The translations under genes and the position numbers were made by a program. The notes under the pieces are model-generated. The model was not told the DNA's origin. It was given only the letters and a program-made list of their open reading frames with translations, and did no database searches. Positions 27,041 through 36,937 of a DNA stretch of 64,000 nt are shown in pieces. The stretch's first letter is position 1. Every line of letters starts with the position of its first letter. The stretch is from Candidatus Electrothrix scaldis (GTDB taxonomy: Bacteria; Desulfobacterota; Desulfobulbia; Desulfobulbales; Desulfobulbaceae): the NCBI GenBank assembly GCA_033584155.1, contig CP138355.1, forward strand, positions 496,001 to 560,000, written 5' to 3'.

Positions 27041-28429
27041 TCAGGTCAAAAGATGCTGATTCACTATAGTCACACCACTCAGCATGGACCCAACAATCCC
27101 AAGGTATCCCTGATCCGTGCCTGCAATAAAGAGATTCTCAAACGGCGTCTTGCCGCTCTTGATCTTTATTGGGCTGCCGTACACCGCTCCACCACGTTTT
27201 TCTGTAAAACGCTCAATGGTCATGGGCGTAAAGCTGTCCTGAAACACTGCACCCTGATTGTACGTACCGAGAATCTGGCTCACTGCTGCAGTGGAGAGCT
27301 GACCACATTTTTCTTTAAGCTGCCGATACTGTTCTTTATCAGCAGCTGCCTGTTGCCAAAGATCGTAATTAGCGGCATTGGTGACCCGAACCTGGACCGG
27401 CCCATCACTTTTTGGCTCCAGCCCCTGGAAATTATCTGGGAAACAAATCACACCCCAGGAAGGATCAATGGTATCATCAGGCTGATGATAGCGAAGCTTC
27501 TCGTTGAGACTGTAAAACAGGATGGTACGCCCTGCCTTCTCCTGCGGCAGATCCAGTTCCGGGATCATGGAAATGGTTTCCATAAAGGTCATTCTACCAA
27601 CATACCGGTCAATGTCCAAGGGCCAGCCGCTTAATTTTGCCGTTCCCGGAATGCCAACGGTGGACAGGACCGCATCGGCAGTAATTTCTTCACCACTTTC
27701 CAGGCGGATGCCCTGTACTTTCTCATCCCTTGTGAGAATGGCATCAACTGGAGCACGGAAACGGATCTCCCCGCCAAATTGGGCATACTGCGCCATCAGC
27801 ATATCGATGAGATCCTTAATCGTCCCTTCAGGTCGAAAAAAGCCCTCCAAAAAGACCGCACGAAACATGATCGCAAACTGCCCCAGATCCATATCATGCT
27901 CTTCTGCATTGCCGTAGACCATGAGCGGCAGCAGCAGCATATCCTCCAATAGAGGCTCAGCAAGGCGGTCATGGAGAAATGCACGGGCAGACTGCCAAGG
28001 CACTTCGGCAAAAGGATCATAGGCATCAACTTCCTTGGACATTGCCCGAAACCGATCAACGCTTGCAGGAAAAGCGCGAGTTATTTCCTCGCAGAGGAGT
28101 TCAAATTCATTAGAAAAATTGAGTGAAGCCTGGGGAAAGATCACCGCTGAGCCAAGCTGCTCATGGGTAATGAACTTTTTACGCGAAAGTTTGAGTTGGC
28201 GGAAAAGCCTGTTGAGGGGGGCATGCTTTGTCTCTGGACCAGCATAGTTGGTCATGGCATGCAGGCCGGTTTCCAGCAGATAGCCCTGACGGTAGTAATA
28301 AGAATTCAAACCACCGGGTAAGGCATGCTGCTCAACAATCAAAGTTTTTTGCCCGAAACGGGCTGAACGGATACCGGCGGCCAAGCCAGAAAGGCCGCCG
28401 CCGATAATAATGAGCTGGTAATCAGCCAT
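27041..28429 (-). CDS. CrtI-family FAD oxidoreductase (copy 3)
   Basis: 462 residues. The Rossmann motif is LIIIGGGLSGLAAGIRSARFG with LIVEQHALPGGLNSYYYRQG. The C-terminal FAD motif is NLFIAGTDQGYLGIVGSMLSG. It is related to phytoene desaturase/isomerase enzymes and is most similar in layout to polyene oxidoreductases. It lies 89 bases after the ACP gene and 71 bases before the PAS gene on the same strand. Its start has no strong Shine-Dalgarno. The reaction is likely desaturation, isomerisation or saturation of a polyunsaturated chain. Confidence 0.8.
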   Translation of the reverse strand: MADYQLIIIGGGLSGLAAGIRSARFGQKTLIVEQHALPGGLNSYYYRQGYLLETGLHAMTNYAGPETKHAPLNRLFRQLKLSRKKFITHEQLGSAVIFPQASLNFSNEFELLCEEITRAFPASVDRFRAMSKEVDAYDPFAEVPWQSARAFLHDRLAEPLLEDMLLLPLMVYGNAEEHDMDLGQFAIMFRAVFLEGFFRPEGTIKDLIDMLMAQYAQFGGEIRFRAPVDAILTRDEKVQGIRLESGEEITADAVLSTVGIPGTAKLSGWPLDIDRYVGRMTFMETISMIPELDLPQEKAGRTILFYSLNEKLRYHQPDDTIDPSWGVICFPDNFQGLEPKSDGPVQVRVTNAANYDLWQQAAADKEQYRQLKEKCGQLSTAAVSQILGTYNQGAVFQDSFTPMTIERFTEKRGGAVYGSPIKIKSGKTPFENLFIAGTDQGYLGIVGSMLSGVTIVNQHLLT

Positions 28430-28518
28430 AGCAGAAATGCGGGAAGTGTGAGATGTGTTTGCTGTTATTGAAAATTCGCCCTCCCCGCTGCATAATTCAA
28501 CGGAAATATTCTGGTTGA

Positions 28519-28770
28519 TCAGGCGTCTTGCAATTTCGGTTCAAGATAATTGACACAGCTGGTCAGGGTGGCGAGTTCAGGATAATCCTCCTCCGGGATC
28601 TGCAGCTTGTAGCGTTTCCGCAGCTCCATCACGATATCAAGAAAATCCATTGAATCAAGGTCTAACTGATCTCGGAGAGGCTGATCCGCATCCAAACTGT
28701 CAAAATCCGCATCCTCATCTATGTCTTCAATAATTTCAAGGATTATATCCTTGATTTCATCACGGGTCAT
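28519..28770 (-). CDS. acyl carrier protein (copy 2)
   Basis: 83 residues and very acidic. Ser40 in LDLDSMDFLDIVMEL is the phosphopantetheine site. GAGGAA precedes the ATG. It is located between the ketosynthase (117 bases upstream) and CrtI-like copy 3. It differs from ACP copy 1 (GIDSIDVLEM), so each ACP probably serves a dedicated partner. Confidence 0.9.
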   Translation of the reverse strand: MTRDEIKDIILEIIEDIDEDADFDSLDADQPLRDQLDLDSMDFLDIVMELRKRYKLQIPEEDYPELATLTSCVNYLEPKLQDA

Positions 28771-28887
28771 GCCGGTTCCTCAATATAAATACTCTTTAAT
28801 ATTCGTTCGCTATTCTTTCAACCCTTTCTCCTGGCAGCCTCTGCCAGTCGTATTTTTTGGAAAGGGGATAACGTACCATAAAATCGT

Positions 28888-30147
28888 TTAGCTCGCCATA
28901 AATCTCTTAATAATGACGACTGAATTAATCCCTACCATGCCGAATGAATTATTAAGAATTGTCTCGACCTGATCAACTTTTTCTGCGGTTCCGGCAACCA
29001 AACCGGGAAGCACACAGTCGGGATCAAGGCTGTCGATATTAATCGTCGGATGGACAAAATTATCTTCAAAGGCAGAGAGATTAGCAGCCAATTCCAGCAC
29101 TCCGGCAGCGCCCATAGCGTGCCCAATGATGGACTTGGTGTTATTGCTTCTCACATTGGAACAGCCAGAAAAGACCTCAGCAATGGCCTTACACTCCTCT
29201 ACATCACCCTGTTTAGTGCCGGTAGCATGGGTGTTGATGATACTGATATCTTCCGGGGTCAAACCTGCGCGTTCAAGGGCCAGACGTATGCATTCTGCCT
29301 GACGAGGACCGTAGGGCAGGACAAAATCACGGGCATCAGAGTTCATGGCATACCCAGCAACTTCACCGTAGATCTTTGCCCCACGGGCAAGGGCCTTGTC
29401 CAGCCGTTCTAAAGCAAAAACACAACCGCCCTCAGAGATAACAATCCCGTTCCGGTTCTGGTCCAAGGGACGACTGGCCTTAGTCGGGTCATCATGCTCA
29501 GCCAAAGCGCCCTGCGCTCGAAAGCTGGCAAATATCCCAAAAGAACCAACACACTCAGAGAGCCCACCGCAGAGAGCGAAATCAATCTCTCCAAGCCGCA
29601 ACATCTGAGAGCCCTGGATCAAAGCGGCATTACCGGCTGCACAGGCTGCGCCAACCGAGTAATGCGGCCCGGTGATCCCGAACTTCATGGTGATTTCACC
29701 AGCCGGGTTATTGAGTACGGTACGAGGATTATGATGGTGGGTCCAGTAATCGACATTATAGTCAAACTTACTGATATTATAGACCTCATTTTCTGTTTCC
29801 ACGGTCCCGTGTTCAGTCAGGCCCATGTAGACTCCGGTACGACTGCGATCATATTCGGAAAAATCTATGCCCGCATCAGCCAAGGCCTCGCCTGCACAGT
29901 AGACTCCGATGCACCCAGCCCGGGTTCCCCGCTTATTTTCCTTTTTTTTGCGATATTTTGTTTCTGGAAAATCACAGATCCCAGCTGGATATGTATCCAT
30001 ATAGCGCAGATCAATGGTGGAAATTCCGCTCCGGCCCGCAAGAACCTGCTCACGAAAATCCGCTAAGGTATTAGCGCCTCCGGGTGCGGTCAGGCCCACT
30101 CCGGTTATGACTATGCGCTGCGCATCTGACAAAGAGACCTCACTCAT
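28888..30147 (-). CDS. beta-ketoacyl-ACP synthase, FabF-like
   Basis: 419 residues, KAS II type. The catalytic Cys169 is in VGAACAAGN, the histidines are in NTHATGTKQGD and KSIIGHAMGAAG, and the C-terminal segment is NNSFGMVGINSVV. An unusual Lys-rich loop (KYRKKKENKRGTRAG) follows the N-terminal strand. It condenses malonyl-ACP with an acyl-ACP. It starts 4 bases after the alaS stop, with its GGGGAG ribosome-binding site inside the alaS end, so it is transcribed and probably translated together with alaS. It heads the KS-ACP-CrtI-PAS-CrtI block and is probably a pathway-specific rather than housekeeping fabF. Confidence 0.85.
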   Translation of the reverse strand: MSEVSLSDAQRIVITGVGLTAPGGANTLADFREQVLAGRSGISTIDLRYMDTYPAGICDFPETKYRKKKENKRGTRAGCIGVYCAGEALADAGIDFSEYDRSRTGVYMGLTEHGTVETENEVYNISKFDYNVDYWTHHHNPRTVLNNPAGEITMKFGITGPHYSVGAACAAGNAALIQGSQMLRLGEIDFALCGGLSECVGSFGIFASFRAQGALAEHDDPTKASRPLDQNRNGIVISEGGCVFALERLDKALARGAKIYGEVAGYAMNSDARDFVLPYGPRQAECIRLALERAGLTPEDISIINTHATGTKQGDVEECKAIAEVFSGCSNVRSNNTKSIIGHAMGAAGVLELAANLSAFEDNFVHPTINIDSLDPDCVLPGLVAGTAEKVDQVETILNNSFGMVGINSVVIIKRFMAS

Positions 30148-30151
30148 TACA

Positions 30152-32803
30152 CTACTCCCCTAACAGACTGCGGACGATTCCCGGAACAGCCTGGATGGCC
30201 TCCGGTAGTTTATCAGCCATAGGACCGCCAGCCTGTGCCATATCGGGCCTACCTCCTCCTTTTCCACCAACCAGGGCGGCCACCTCACTCACCAGCTGAC
30301 CTGCCTTAATTTTTCCGGTCAGATCCTTAGTGACAATGGCCAAGAGCGCAGCCTTTCCACCGAACTCACCGCCCAGCACAGCAACACCGCTGGTCATCTT
30401 ATCACGGACCTTATCGCCGATCTCCCGCAGAGTCTTCGGTGAATCCAAGGGAAGCTGACCGCAAATCAGCTGCACCCCATTGATATCTACCGCACCGGCC
30501 AACAGGTCATCAAGCCCTCCCAAAGCCTTAGAGGCATTGAGAGCAGCAATCTCTTTTTCCAGCTCCTTTTGTCGTTGCATGAGAGCCTTCACCTTGGACT
30601 GGGCATCGTCAAAAGAACCGGAAAGCAGTTGTCCCAGGCTGTCAGCCTGTTCAGCTAAATCTTGCACCCAATCTACAGCGCCCTGTCCGGTCACAGCCTC
30701 AATGCGGCGTACTCCGGCAGCAATACCTGTTTCCGAGATAATTTTAAAGAGCCCGATAGTACCGGTGGCGCTGGTGTGGGTTCCTCCGCAAAGCTCTTTG
30801 GAGAACTCCGGTATACTGACAACACGGACCTCTTCCCCATATTTCTCTCCGAACAGAGCTGTTGCCCCTCCGGCTATGGCTGCCTCCTTGGAAAGAACCT
30901 CTGTCTTTACCGGAGTATTTCTTCGGATTTCCCTATTCACCAGTTGCTCAATGGCACGAATTTCCTCAGGAGTCACTGGTGAAAAATGGGTGAAGTCAAA
31001 ACGGAGGCGATCAGCCCGCACCAAGGAACCCGCCTGCTTAACATGCTCGCCCAGAATATTTTTCATGGCTGCCTGAAGAAGATGGGTGGCAGTATGATTC
31101 AGGGCCGTGGCCGTGCGCTGCTCGTCCACCTGCAAGCTGACCTGCTGCCCATTTTTAAGGGTTCCTTGGTTGATTGCTCCTGTATGCAGGACCAGCCCCT
31201 CTGCTGTGGCCTTGGTCTTCTGCACCGTAAAGGAGCCACCTTCCCAACTGATGACACCGCAGTCACCAATCTGACCACCGGATTCAGAATAGAAGGGGGT
31301 CTGGGGACAATAAATCTGCACCTCATCTCCGGCAGCAGCTTCCTGTACCAGATTTCCCTGCGCATCAATGATTCCTTCCACCACAGATTCGGCTGAGGTT
31401 GTCGCGTAGCCAAGAAACTCGGTAGTTTTACCCTGCTCCAACAGTATGATCAAACCAGCAGAGAAATGATCGACATCCTTGCCTTTCCAGGAGCGCTTAG
31501 ACTGCTCCCGTTGCCGCTCCATAGCTGCTTCAAATCCGGCATTATCCAGAGAGATGCCTTTTTCCAAGGCCACATCCCGAACAATGTCCTTGGGAAAGCC
31601 GTAGGTATCATAGAGCTTAAAGATAAACTCACCGTTGATAACCGGCTTTTCTTGCTTTTCAGCCAGCAAACGGCTGATCTCCTCGTACAACATCGCGAGA
31701 CCATGATCCAGGGTCTCGCCGAAGCGGGTCTCTTCGTGGTCCGTTACCTTGTCCAACAGTTCACGAGAATCGGCAAGGTGGGGATAGGCATCCTTCATCA
31801 AGTCGATCACCTGACGACAAATGCCCCCGAAAAAGGCATCAGTCAGGCCCAGAGTTCTGCCGTAACGGATGGCCCGCCGCATGACGCGCCGAAGGACGTA
31901 GCCCCGACCTTCGTTGGAGGGCAACACCCCATCAGCCACCAGAAAGGCCGTGGCCCGCGCATGATCGGCAATAACCCGCATTGCTGCGTCATCAGCAGCG
32001 TTATCATTATATGCTCTGCCTGAGAGACGGACGACTGTATCAATGAGCGGAGTAAAAAGGTCGCAGTCAAAGTTATTATATTTTCCCTGCAAAACAGCGG
32101 CAACCCGCTCAACCCCCATGCCGGTATCAATAGAGGGCTTGGGCAGAGGTGTCATAGTGCCGTCTGCATCACGATAGAACTGCATGAAGACCAAGTTCCA
32201 CAGCTCAAGGAAACGATCACAGTCACAACCCAATGCGCAGTCTGCACTGCCACAACCATGCTCTACGCCCTGATCAATATGAATCTCCGAGCAGGGACCG
32301 CAGGGACCGGTATCGCCCATTGCCCAAAAATTATCTGCCTCGCCCAAGCGAACAATACGCCCATTAGGCAGGTCTTCAACCTGCTCCCAAAGCTCATACG
32401 CCTCATCGTCTTCGCGAAAGACAGAAACCCAGAGCTGTTCTGGGTTGATTCCTAAGTCCTTGGTCAAAAATTGCCAGGCAAAATCTATTGCTTCTTTTTT
32501 AAAATAATCACCAAAGGAAAAATTGCCGAGCATTTCAAAAAAGGTATGATGCCGAGCTGTGTATCCTACATTCTCAAGATCATTATGTTTTCCACCGGCA
32601 CGAACGCAACGCTGGCAGGAGACAGCTCGTGTATATTCCCGGTGTTCTTCCCCCATAAAAATGCGCTTAAACTGGAACATACCCGCATTGGTAAATAACA
32701 GGGTAGGATCATCATGGGGAACAAGGGATGATGACTCAACAACGGCATGCCCTTTCTCTTCAAAATAATTAAGAAATTTTTGTCGTATTTCGTTACCGGT
32801 CAT
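30152..32803 (-). CDS. alaS: alanyl-tRNA synthetase
   Basis: 883 residues, normal length. It has the class II aminoacylation core (GNDIRQKF-like start, FTNAGMFQFKRIFMGEE, AGGKHNDLENVG, TGPCGPCSEIHID), the editing domain with the zinc-binding HTATHLLQAA and CGGTH motifs, and the C-Ala domain with GGGRPDMAQAGG. It charges tRNA-Ala and clears Ser/Gly errors. It is followed after 4 bases by the ketosynthase gene, so a housekeeping gene drives, or reads into, the specialised lipid block. Confidence 0.97.
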   Translation of the reverse strand: MTGNEIRQKFLNYFEEKGHAVVESSSLVPHDDPTLLFTNAGMFQFKRIFMGEEHREYTRAVSCQRCVRAGGKHNDLENVGYTARHHTFFEMLGNFSFGDYFKKEAIDFAWQFLTKDLGINPEQLWVSVFREDDEAYELWEQVEDLPNGRIVRLGEADNFWAMGDTGPCGPCSEIHIDQGVEHGCGSADCALGCDCDRFLELWNLVFMQFYRDADGTMTPLPKPSIDTGMGVERVAAVLQGKYNNFDCDLFTPLIDTVVRLSGRAYNDNAADDAAMRVIADHARATAFLVADGVLPSNEGRGYVLRRVMRRAIRYGRTLGLTDAFFGGICRQVIDLMKDAYPHLADSRELLDKVTDHEETRFGETLDHGLAMLYEEISRLLAEKQEKPVINGEFIFKLYDTYGFPKDIVRDVALEKGISLDNAGFEAAMERQREQSKRSWKGKDVDHFSAGLIILLEQGKTTEFLGYATTSAESVVEGIIDAQGNLVQEAAAGDEVQIYCPQTPFYSESGGQIGDCGVISWEGGSFTVQKTKATAEGLVLHTGAINQGTLKNGQQVSLQVDEQRTATALNHTATHLLQAAMKNILGEHVKQAGSLVRADRLRFDFTHFSPVTPEEIRAIEQLVNREIRRNTPVKTEVLSKEAAIAGGATALFGEKYGEEVRVVSIPEFSKELCGGTHTSATGTIGLFKIISETGIAAGVRRIEAVTGQGAVDWVQDLAEQADSLGQLLSGSFDDAQSKVKALMQRQKELEKEIAALNASKALGGLDDLLAGAVDINGVQLICGQLPLDSPKTLREIGDKVRDKMTSGVAVLGGEFGGKAALLAIVTKDLTGKIKAGQLVSEVAALVGGKGGGRPDMAQAGGPMADKLPEAIQAVPGIVRSLLGE

Positions 32804-32875
32804 TACGTTGAATTGAATAAATCGTTTAGGGGTGGTAGAAAACCAGGAAAGCAGATTGTCAGAGCACCTGGAGGG

Positions 32876-33436
32876 TTATTTCAAATAGGGAAGCATGGCT
32901 TTAAAGGCTGGGGTTCCGGCTTTTTGCAGCAATTCGTAGATGATCATTTCAGCCGGGGCAACAACTGCGCCGATCTCGCGCAGGCGCTCTCTTCCGTAGA
33001 CGTCATTTTCCGGGGTACGGGAAGAAACAGCATCCGCAACCACCCGCACATCATACCCGGCCCGCATTGCCCCCATAGCTGTTTGGTAGACACAGATATG
33101 GCTCTCTACTCCGCAGAGCAGAAGAGTATCAACGCTTGCGGGTAACTTACCGAGCATACAACGCACATTCGCATTGTCTAGCCCGTTAAACTCCGTTTTA
33201 TCAATGCATGGCCAATCTGCAAGCAGAGGTATTAGCTCTTCAACAATCGGACCGATCCCTTTCTTATATTGCGTATTGGCGATCACAGGAAAATCCAAGG
33301 TATCTGCAAGGCGGATCATCAGTTCAATATTCCTGATGACTCGTCGTCCCTCATGAATATGAGCCATCAGCCTTTCCTGTGGATCAACGACATAAAGACA
33401 GCATTGGCTGGCTTGTAATGTTTTCCTGAAACTCAT
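32876..33436 (-). CDS. isochorismatase-family hydrolase
   Basis: 186 residues from ATG 33436 (MSFRKTL). The cysteine-hydrolase triad is visible: Asp in YVVDPQERL, Lys in CIDKTEFNG and Cys in LLLCGVESHICVYQTAMGA, which also holds the usual cis-peptide region. The family includes nicotinamidases, isochorismatases and YcaC-like hydrolases of unknown substrate; the lack of the nicotinamidase metal-site pattern favours YcaC-like. It is 72 bases upstream of alaS on the same strand. Confidence 0.8.
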   Translation of the reverse strand: MSFRKTLQASQCCLYVVDPQERLMAHIHEGRRVIRNIELMIRLADTLDFPVIANTQYKKGIGPIVEELIPLLADWPCIDKTEFNGLDNANVRCMLGKLPASVDTLLLCGVESHICVYQTAMGAMRAGYDVRVVADAVSSRTPENDVYGRERLREIGAVVAPAEMIIYELLQKAGTPAFKAMLPYLK

Positions 33437-33719
33437 CTTCTCTCTTTCTCTATATGAAAGGATTTTCTTGTCCCACCCCAAGGTGAGCTACATGTTTATA
33501 TGATTATTCTTCGTATTCACCTTTTAGTGGGCATCAGCGGAATTTGCAACAGAAAATTAATTTCTCCATAGAGCTGAGCACATCCGGTGCAAGCAACAAG
33601 CTATAAAAAAAAGAATACTACCTTTTCCTGCCAGAAAAATCATCAGAGATAACAAAAGGAAAAGACACGTTCCAGGCAATTTCCCGGCATGCCTGGTACC
33701 AGCAGAAAAAAACAGGTAG
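33437..33719 (-). other. non-coding stretch between hydrolase and dsrD
   Basis: This A/T-rich region should contain the promoter of the hydrolase/alaS/lipid transcript. One inverted repeat is visible (CCAGGCA ... TGCCTGG, about 33673-33697). The only open frame is a hydrophobic frame on the minus strand that runs through the dsr terminator and is not credible. No tRNA was seen. Confidence 0.4.
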
Positions 33720-33751
33720 AAAAAAAAAAGCAAAGACCAAGTGGTCTTTGC
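33720..33751 (-). terminator. Rho-independent terminator of dsrABD
   Basis: GCAAAGACCA (33730-33739) and TGGTCTTTGC (33742-33751) form a perfect stem, followed on the minus strand by about ten T residues. It lies 33 bases after the dsrD stop codon. Confidence 0.9.
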
Positions 33752-33783
33752 TTTATACAGCAACAACGGAGGGAGGAAAAAGA

Positions 33784-34029
33784 TTAATTAATCCCTTCGC
33801 TCCCCTCTTCGTCCTTGATACGATCTGGACGAGCGTACATGGTGGTAGAACCAGAGGACCAGAACATCAATTCTCCCTTGGTTACCAGCGCATTAGCGAT
33901 CTTTTTGATATCACGAGGTTTACGATCAGGATCACATTTATAAAAATCCTTTACGTACAACTGCGGCTTTGGCGATTTGGTCGCCTTTTCAATCATCGCA
34001 GCTTCTACTTCTTCAACACTCATTGCCAT
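33784..34029 (-). CDS. dsrD: dissimilatory sulfite reductase subunit/effector DsrD
   Basis: 81 residues from ATG 34029 (MAMSVEEVEAAMIEKA), which has GAGG 8 bases upstream; upstream ATGs lack support. It is the small winged-helix protein typical of reductive-type dsr operons (SPKPQLYVKDFYKCDPDRKPRDIKKIANALV...GELMFWSSGSTTMY). DsrD is known to stimulate DsrAB activity in sulfate reducers rather than act as a DNA-binding regulator. Its presence argues for sulfite reduction as opposed to sulfur oxidation. It is last in the operon, 81 bases after dsrB. Confidence 0.95.
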   Translation of the reverse strand: MAMSVEEVEAAMIEKATKSPKPQLYVKDFYKCDPDRKPRDIKKIANALVTKGELMFWSSGSTTMYARPDRIKDEEGSEGIN

Positions 34030-34110
34030 GACGTGTACCTCTTTGGCTGAGTTGATAAGAACCCGGCCCAAAAAATCCGAGCCGGGTGAAATTGGTTACG
34101 CAGAAGAGTT

Positions 34111-35250
34111 TTACTTGGTGTAAGCGTCTGTCGCGTTGGTGTACTTGAACTGTGTAGATGTCCGCCATGTATCATAAGCCAGACGGTAATCGTCGATAGA
34201 CTTATCGGTAAACGGAATCTCACACTTCTCAAAGAACTTCTCCCAACCGATACGCTCAGCCCACTCGCCGATACGCTCGTACTTCTTGGCATCCTTAGCA
34301 TAGACCTCAACGATCTTGCGGATAGCCTCAACAGTCTCCGGCCAACGCGGCGGGGTGTTAGGCAGGAAGGGGATAACCAGCTTGGAGAATTTCGGAGCAG
34401 ATTTCGCGTTAGAAACCTTACCACCAACCAGAATGGCAATACCATCACCTTCGGGATCAGCCAAAGGCATAGCAGGACACATGGTATAGCAGTTACCGCA
34501 GAACATACAACGATCAGCATTAACCTTTACAGTCTTGATCTCTTCGCCGTTCACCTCAGCCTTAGCAGGCTTAACAGCTCCGAGCGGACAAGCAGAGATA
34601 GCCAAAGGCAACTCACAAACACCGGTAATACGGGTGTGGTCAATCATCGGCGGCTTACGATGCACACCGAGAATAGCGATATCAGACGCATGAACAGCAC
34701 CACACATGTTCAGGCAGCAAGCCAGAGCAATACGTACCTGCGCAGGCAGTGTCATGGAACCAAAGTACTCGAACAGGTCATCCATAACAGCCTTAACCGG
34801 ACCGGAAGCATCGGTTGCCGGGGTGTGGCAGTGTACCCAACCCTGGGTGTGAACGATGTTGGTTACACAAGCACCTGTACCACCAACGGGCAGTTTTGTC
34901 TCACGGCTCTTCAGGTCTTCAACCAGAGCATCGCATTTTTCTTTGGAGTCGATCATGAACTCCACGTTGTTACGGGTGGTGAAGCGCAGGTAACCATCAC
35001 AGAACTTATCTGCGATGTCACACAGTTCACGAACATACTCGATGGAAACCAGACGAGGAGAACCAACACGTACGGTGTAGCACTCATCTCCGCTCTGACC
35101 TACATGGAGCAGGATGCCGGGAGCCAGGATTTCATGGTAATCCCATTTTCCCTTGTTGGCCGCGATAACCGGCGGCAGCATTTCCGTGTATGAACGAGGC
35201 CCTAAGTCGGTAATCCGGCCTTCCATAGGATTTTTAGGATCGTAACCCAT
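34111..35250 (-). CDS. dsrB: dissimilatory sulfite reductase beta subunit
   Basis: 379 residues. The siroheme/[4Fe-4S] ligand region is [13 protein letters not shown] with [13 protein letters not shown], and the ferredoxin insert is [12 protein letters not shown]. With DsrA it forms the alpha2beta2 enzyme that reduces sulfite, delivering sulfur to DsrC, in the cytoplasm as the last step of sulfate respiration. AAGGAG precedes the ATG. The gene is 58 bases after dsrA. Confidence 0.97.
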   Translation of the reverse strand: MGYDPKNPMEGRITDLGPRSYTEMLPPVIAANKGKWDYHEILAPGILLHVGQSGDECYTVRVGSPRLVSIEYVRELCDIADKFCDGYLRFTTRNNVEFMIDSKEKCDALVEDLKSRETKLPVGGTGACVTNIVHTQGWVHCHTPATDASGPVKAVMDDLFEYFGSMTLPAQVRIALACCLNMCGAVHASDIAILGVHRKPPMIDHTRITGVCELPLAISACPLGAVKPAKAEVNGEEIKTVKVNADRCMFCGNCYTMCPAMPLADPEGDGIAILVGGKVSNAKSAPKFSKLVIPFLPNTPPRWPETVEAIRKIVEVYAKDAKKYERIGEWAERIGWEKFFEKCEIPFTDKSIDDYRLAYDTWRTSTQFKYTNATDAYTK

Positions 35251-35308
35251 TGCACAATCTCCTTATATAGTTGTCTATTTCAAATTTTAAGTAAAATCGG
35301 TCAACGAC

Positions 35309-36589
35309 TTACGCTGCATGCCTCTTGCGGAACGCTTGAACGTCACGCTCAAATCCGCCTTCGACTTCCTCTTCCTTCCAGAAAACGTAGGGGTTAGAAC
35401 GCGGCTCTTTCACATGCTGCGGCATAGCCTCAACTTCCATAACCTTCAGGAAGGTAGGCAGGCCGATGCGCTGCATGGTCTCACCAACACGCTCACGGTT
35501 CTTACCAACTTCCATCCACCAGTCCCAAACCTGCTCGATGACATCGATCACGTTCTCGTACTCGTTCTCTTTGGAAACTTCGATGAAAGGAATAACCATG
35601 GTAGCGAACTGCGCACCATCCAGGATCGGAGCCTTCGCACCGATGCAGATGGTAGCGCCTTTCTCTTTACCCGGCTTCAGAGCGCGAGGCATAACGTTGA
35701 TGCAATGCATACAACGGGTACACTCAGAGTTATCGATTTTCAGCTCATCGCCTTCCATCCACATGCAGTTGGTCGGGCAGATATCCAGAACTTCTTTCTG
35801 AATGTCGAATGCACCCCAGTCACGACCAGCATGCGCACCACCATTTGCAGGGTAGTTACCAGCCATGTACTCTTTTACACCAGCCTGATCAACCTGGATA
35901 TCATCTTTCCAGGTACCGATTACTGCAAAGTCAGAACGTGCGATAGAAGCAACACAGTCGTTCGGGCAACCGGAAAATTTGAATTTAAACTTATAAGGGA
36001 AAGCAGGACGATGGATCTCATCCTGATAATGCATGGTCAAATGATAGCAAACATCCTGCGCATCGTAGCAAGACCACTCACAGCGAGAATCACCCAGACA
36101 ACAAGAAGGGGTACGCAGGTTAGAGCCAGAACCACCAAGATCCTGATCCAGATCATGGGTCAGATCCCAGAACAGCGGCTCCAGATTTTCGGTACGGGTA
36201 CCGAGGAGAATCATGTCACCGGTAGAACCATGCATATTGGTCATACCAGAACCGTACTTATCCCACAGATCCATCAGAGAACGCAGGTTCTTGGTGGAGT
36301 AGTACAGACCAGAAGGCTGTGCAATACGAACGGTGTGGAAGTGCTCTACGCCGGGGAACCTATCAGGAACGTCAGAGTAACGTCCTACGATACCACCGCC
36401 ATATCCAAAAACACCAACGATACCGCCATGCTTCCAGTGTGTAATTCTGTCTTTGAACGAAAGCTCCAGCTGACCGAGAATATCCCAGCATTCTGGGTGT
36501 GTCTCTGCCTGGCGCTTCATGTCGGTAACGAAACTTGGCCAAGGGCCGTTTTCCAGTTCGTCCAACAAAGGCGTATCATGCTTTGCCAT
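35309..36589 (-). CDS. dsrA: dissimilatory sulfite reductase alpha subunit
   Basis: 426 residues. The siroheme-binding and [4Fe-4S] cysteines appear in [15 protein letters not shown] and FSGCPNDC, and the ferredoxin domain has CPTNCMW and [12 protein letters not shown]. It is the catalytic partner of DsrB. AGGAGG is well placed before the ATG. A sigma-70-like promoter lies about 140 bases upstream. Gene order A-B-D with its own terminator marks it as a reductive sulfate-reducer operon, the best taxonomic marker in the window. Confidence 0.97.
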   Translation of the reverse strand: MAKHDTPLLDELENGPWPSFVTDMKRQAETHPECWDILGQLELSFKDRITHWKHGGIVGVFGYGGGIVGRYSDVPDRFPGVEHFHTVRIAQPSGLYYSTKNLRSLMDLWDKYGSGMTNMHGSTGDMILLGTRTENLEPLFWDLTHDLDQDLGGSGSNLRTPSCCLGDSRCEWSCYDAQDVCYHLTMHYQDEIHRPAFPYKFKFKFSGCPNDCVASIARSDFAVIGTWKDDIQVDQAGVKEYMAGNYPANGGAHAGRDWGAFDIQKEVLDICPTNCMWMEGDELKIDNSECTRCMHCINVMPRALKPGKEKGATICIGAKAPILDGAQFATMVIPFIEVSKENEYENVIDVIEQVWDWWMEVGKNRERVGETMQRIGLPTFLKVMEVEAMPQHVKEPRSNPYVFWKEEEVEGGFERDVQAFRKRHAA

Positions 36590-36728
36590 CGGTGTTCCTC
36601 CTCGAGAAAGTTATAAAATTAAGGTAAACGTAAAAACGCAAAAAACTTACTGAAAATCCAACAGGTATGCAGGTGTTTTTCAGGAAAACAACAACGCTTT
36701 ACCTTATTGATTACTTATTTAGCTGGCG

Positions 36729-36757
36729 AACTTAAACAGATGTATCATTTTTGTCAA
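36729..36757 (-). promoter_or_regulatory. candidate sigma-70 promoter of dsrABD
   Basis: On the minus strand TTGACA (36757-36752), a 17-base spacer and TAAGTT (36734-36729). The start would leave a leader of about 130 bases before dsrA. The rest of the 348-base gap (36590-36937) is AT-rich, with no other gene or clear structure. Confidence 0.5.
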
Positions 36758-36937
36758 CTAAAAAGAGTAAAAACTATTGGCAAGTCCGTTGGAAAAATGC
36801 TTTGACTACTGTCAGTAAGTACCTCTCTCTCTTTTCTCTTCTCATGAGTTTTTTGCTGTGCATTGAAAAAATAAATCGGCGCGGGCCTCACCTCTCGAAG
36901 CAACAGATTTCTATTTACATTATAGAGTATTGCACGA

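Noticed and set aside
8558-28429. Carotenoid biosynthesis by the three CrtI-like genes
   Set aside because: No phytoene synthase, GGPP synthase or cyclase gene is present, and the neighbours are ACPs and ketosynthases, pointing to acyl chains.
33557-33766. 69-codon hydrophobic frame on the minus strand
   Set aside because: It runs through the dsr terminator hairpin and A-run and has no ribosome-binding site.
33784-36589. Oxidative (reverse) dsr system
   Set aside because: dsrD is present and no dsrEFH, dsrL or other oxidative-type genes accompany dsrAB.
35318-36616. 432-codon open frame antisense to dsrA
   Set aside because: It is the mirror of a strongly constrained coding sequence and has no protein-like motifs or ribosome-binding site.
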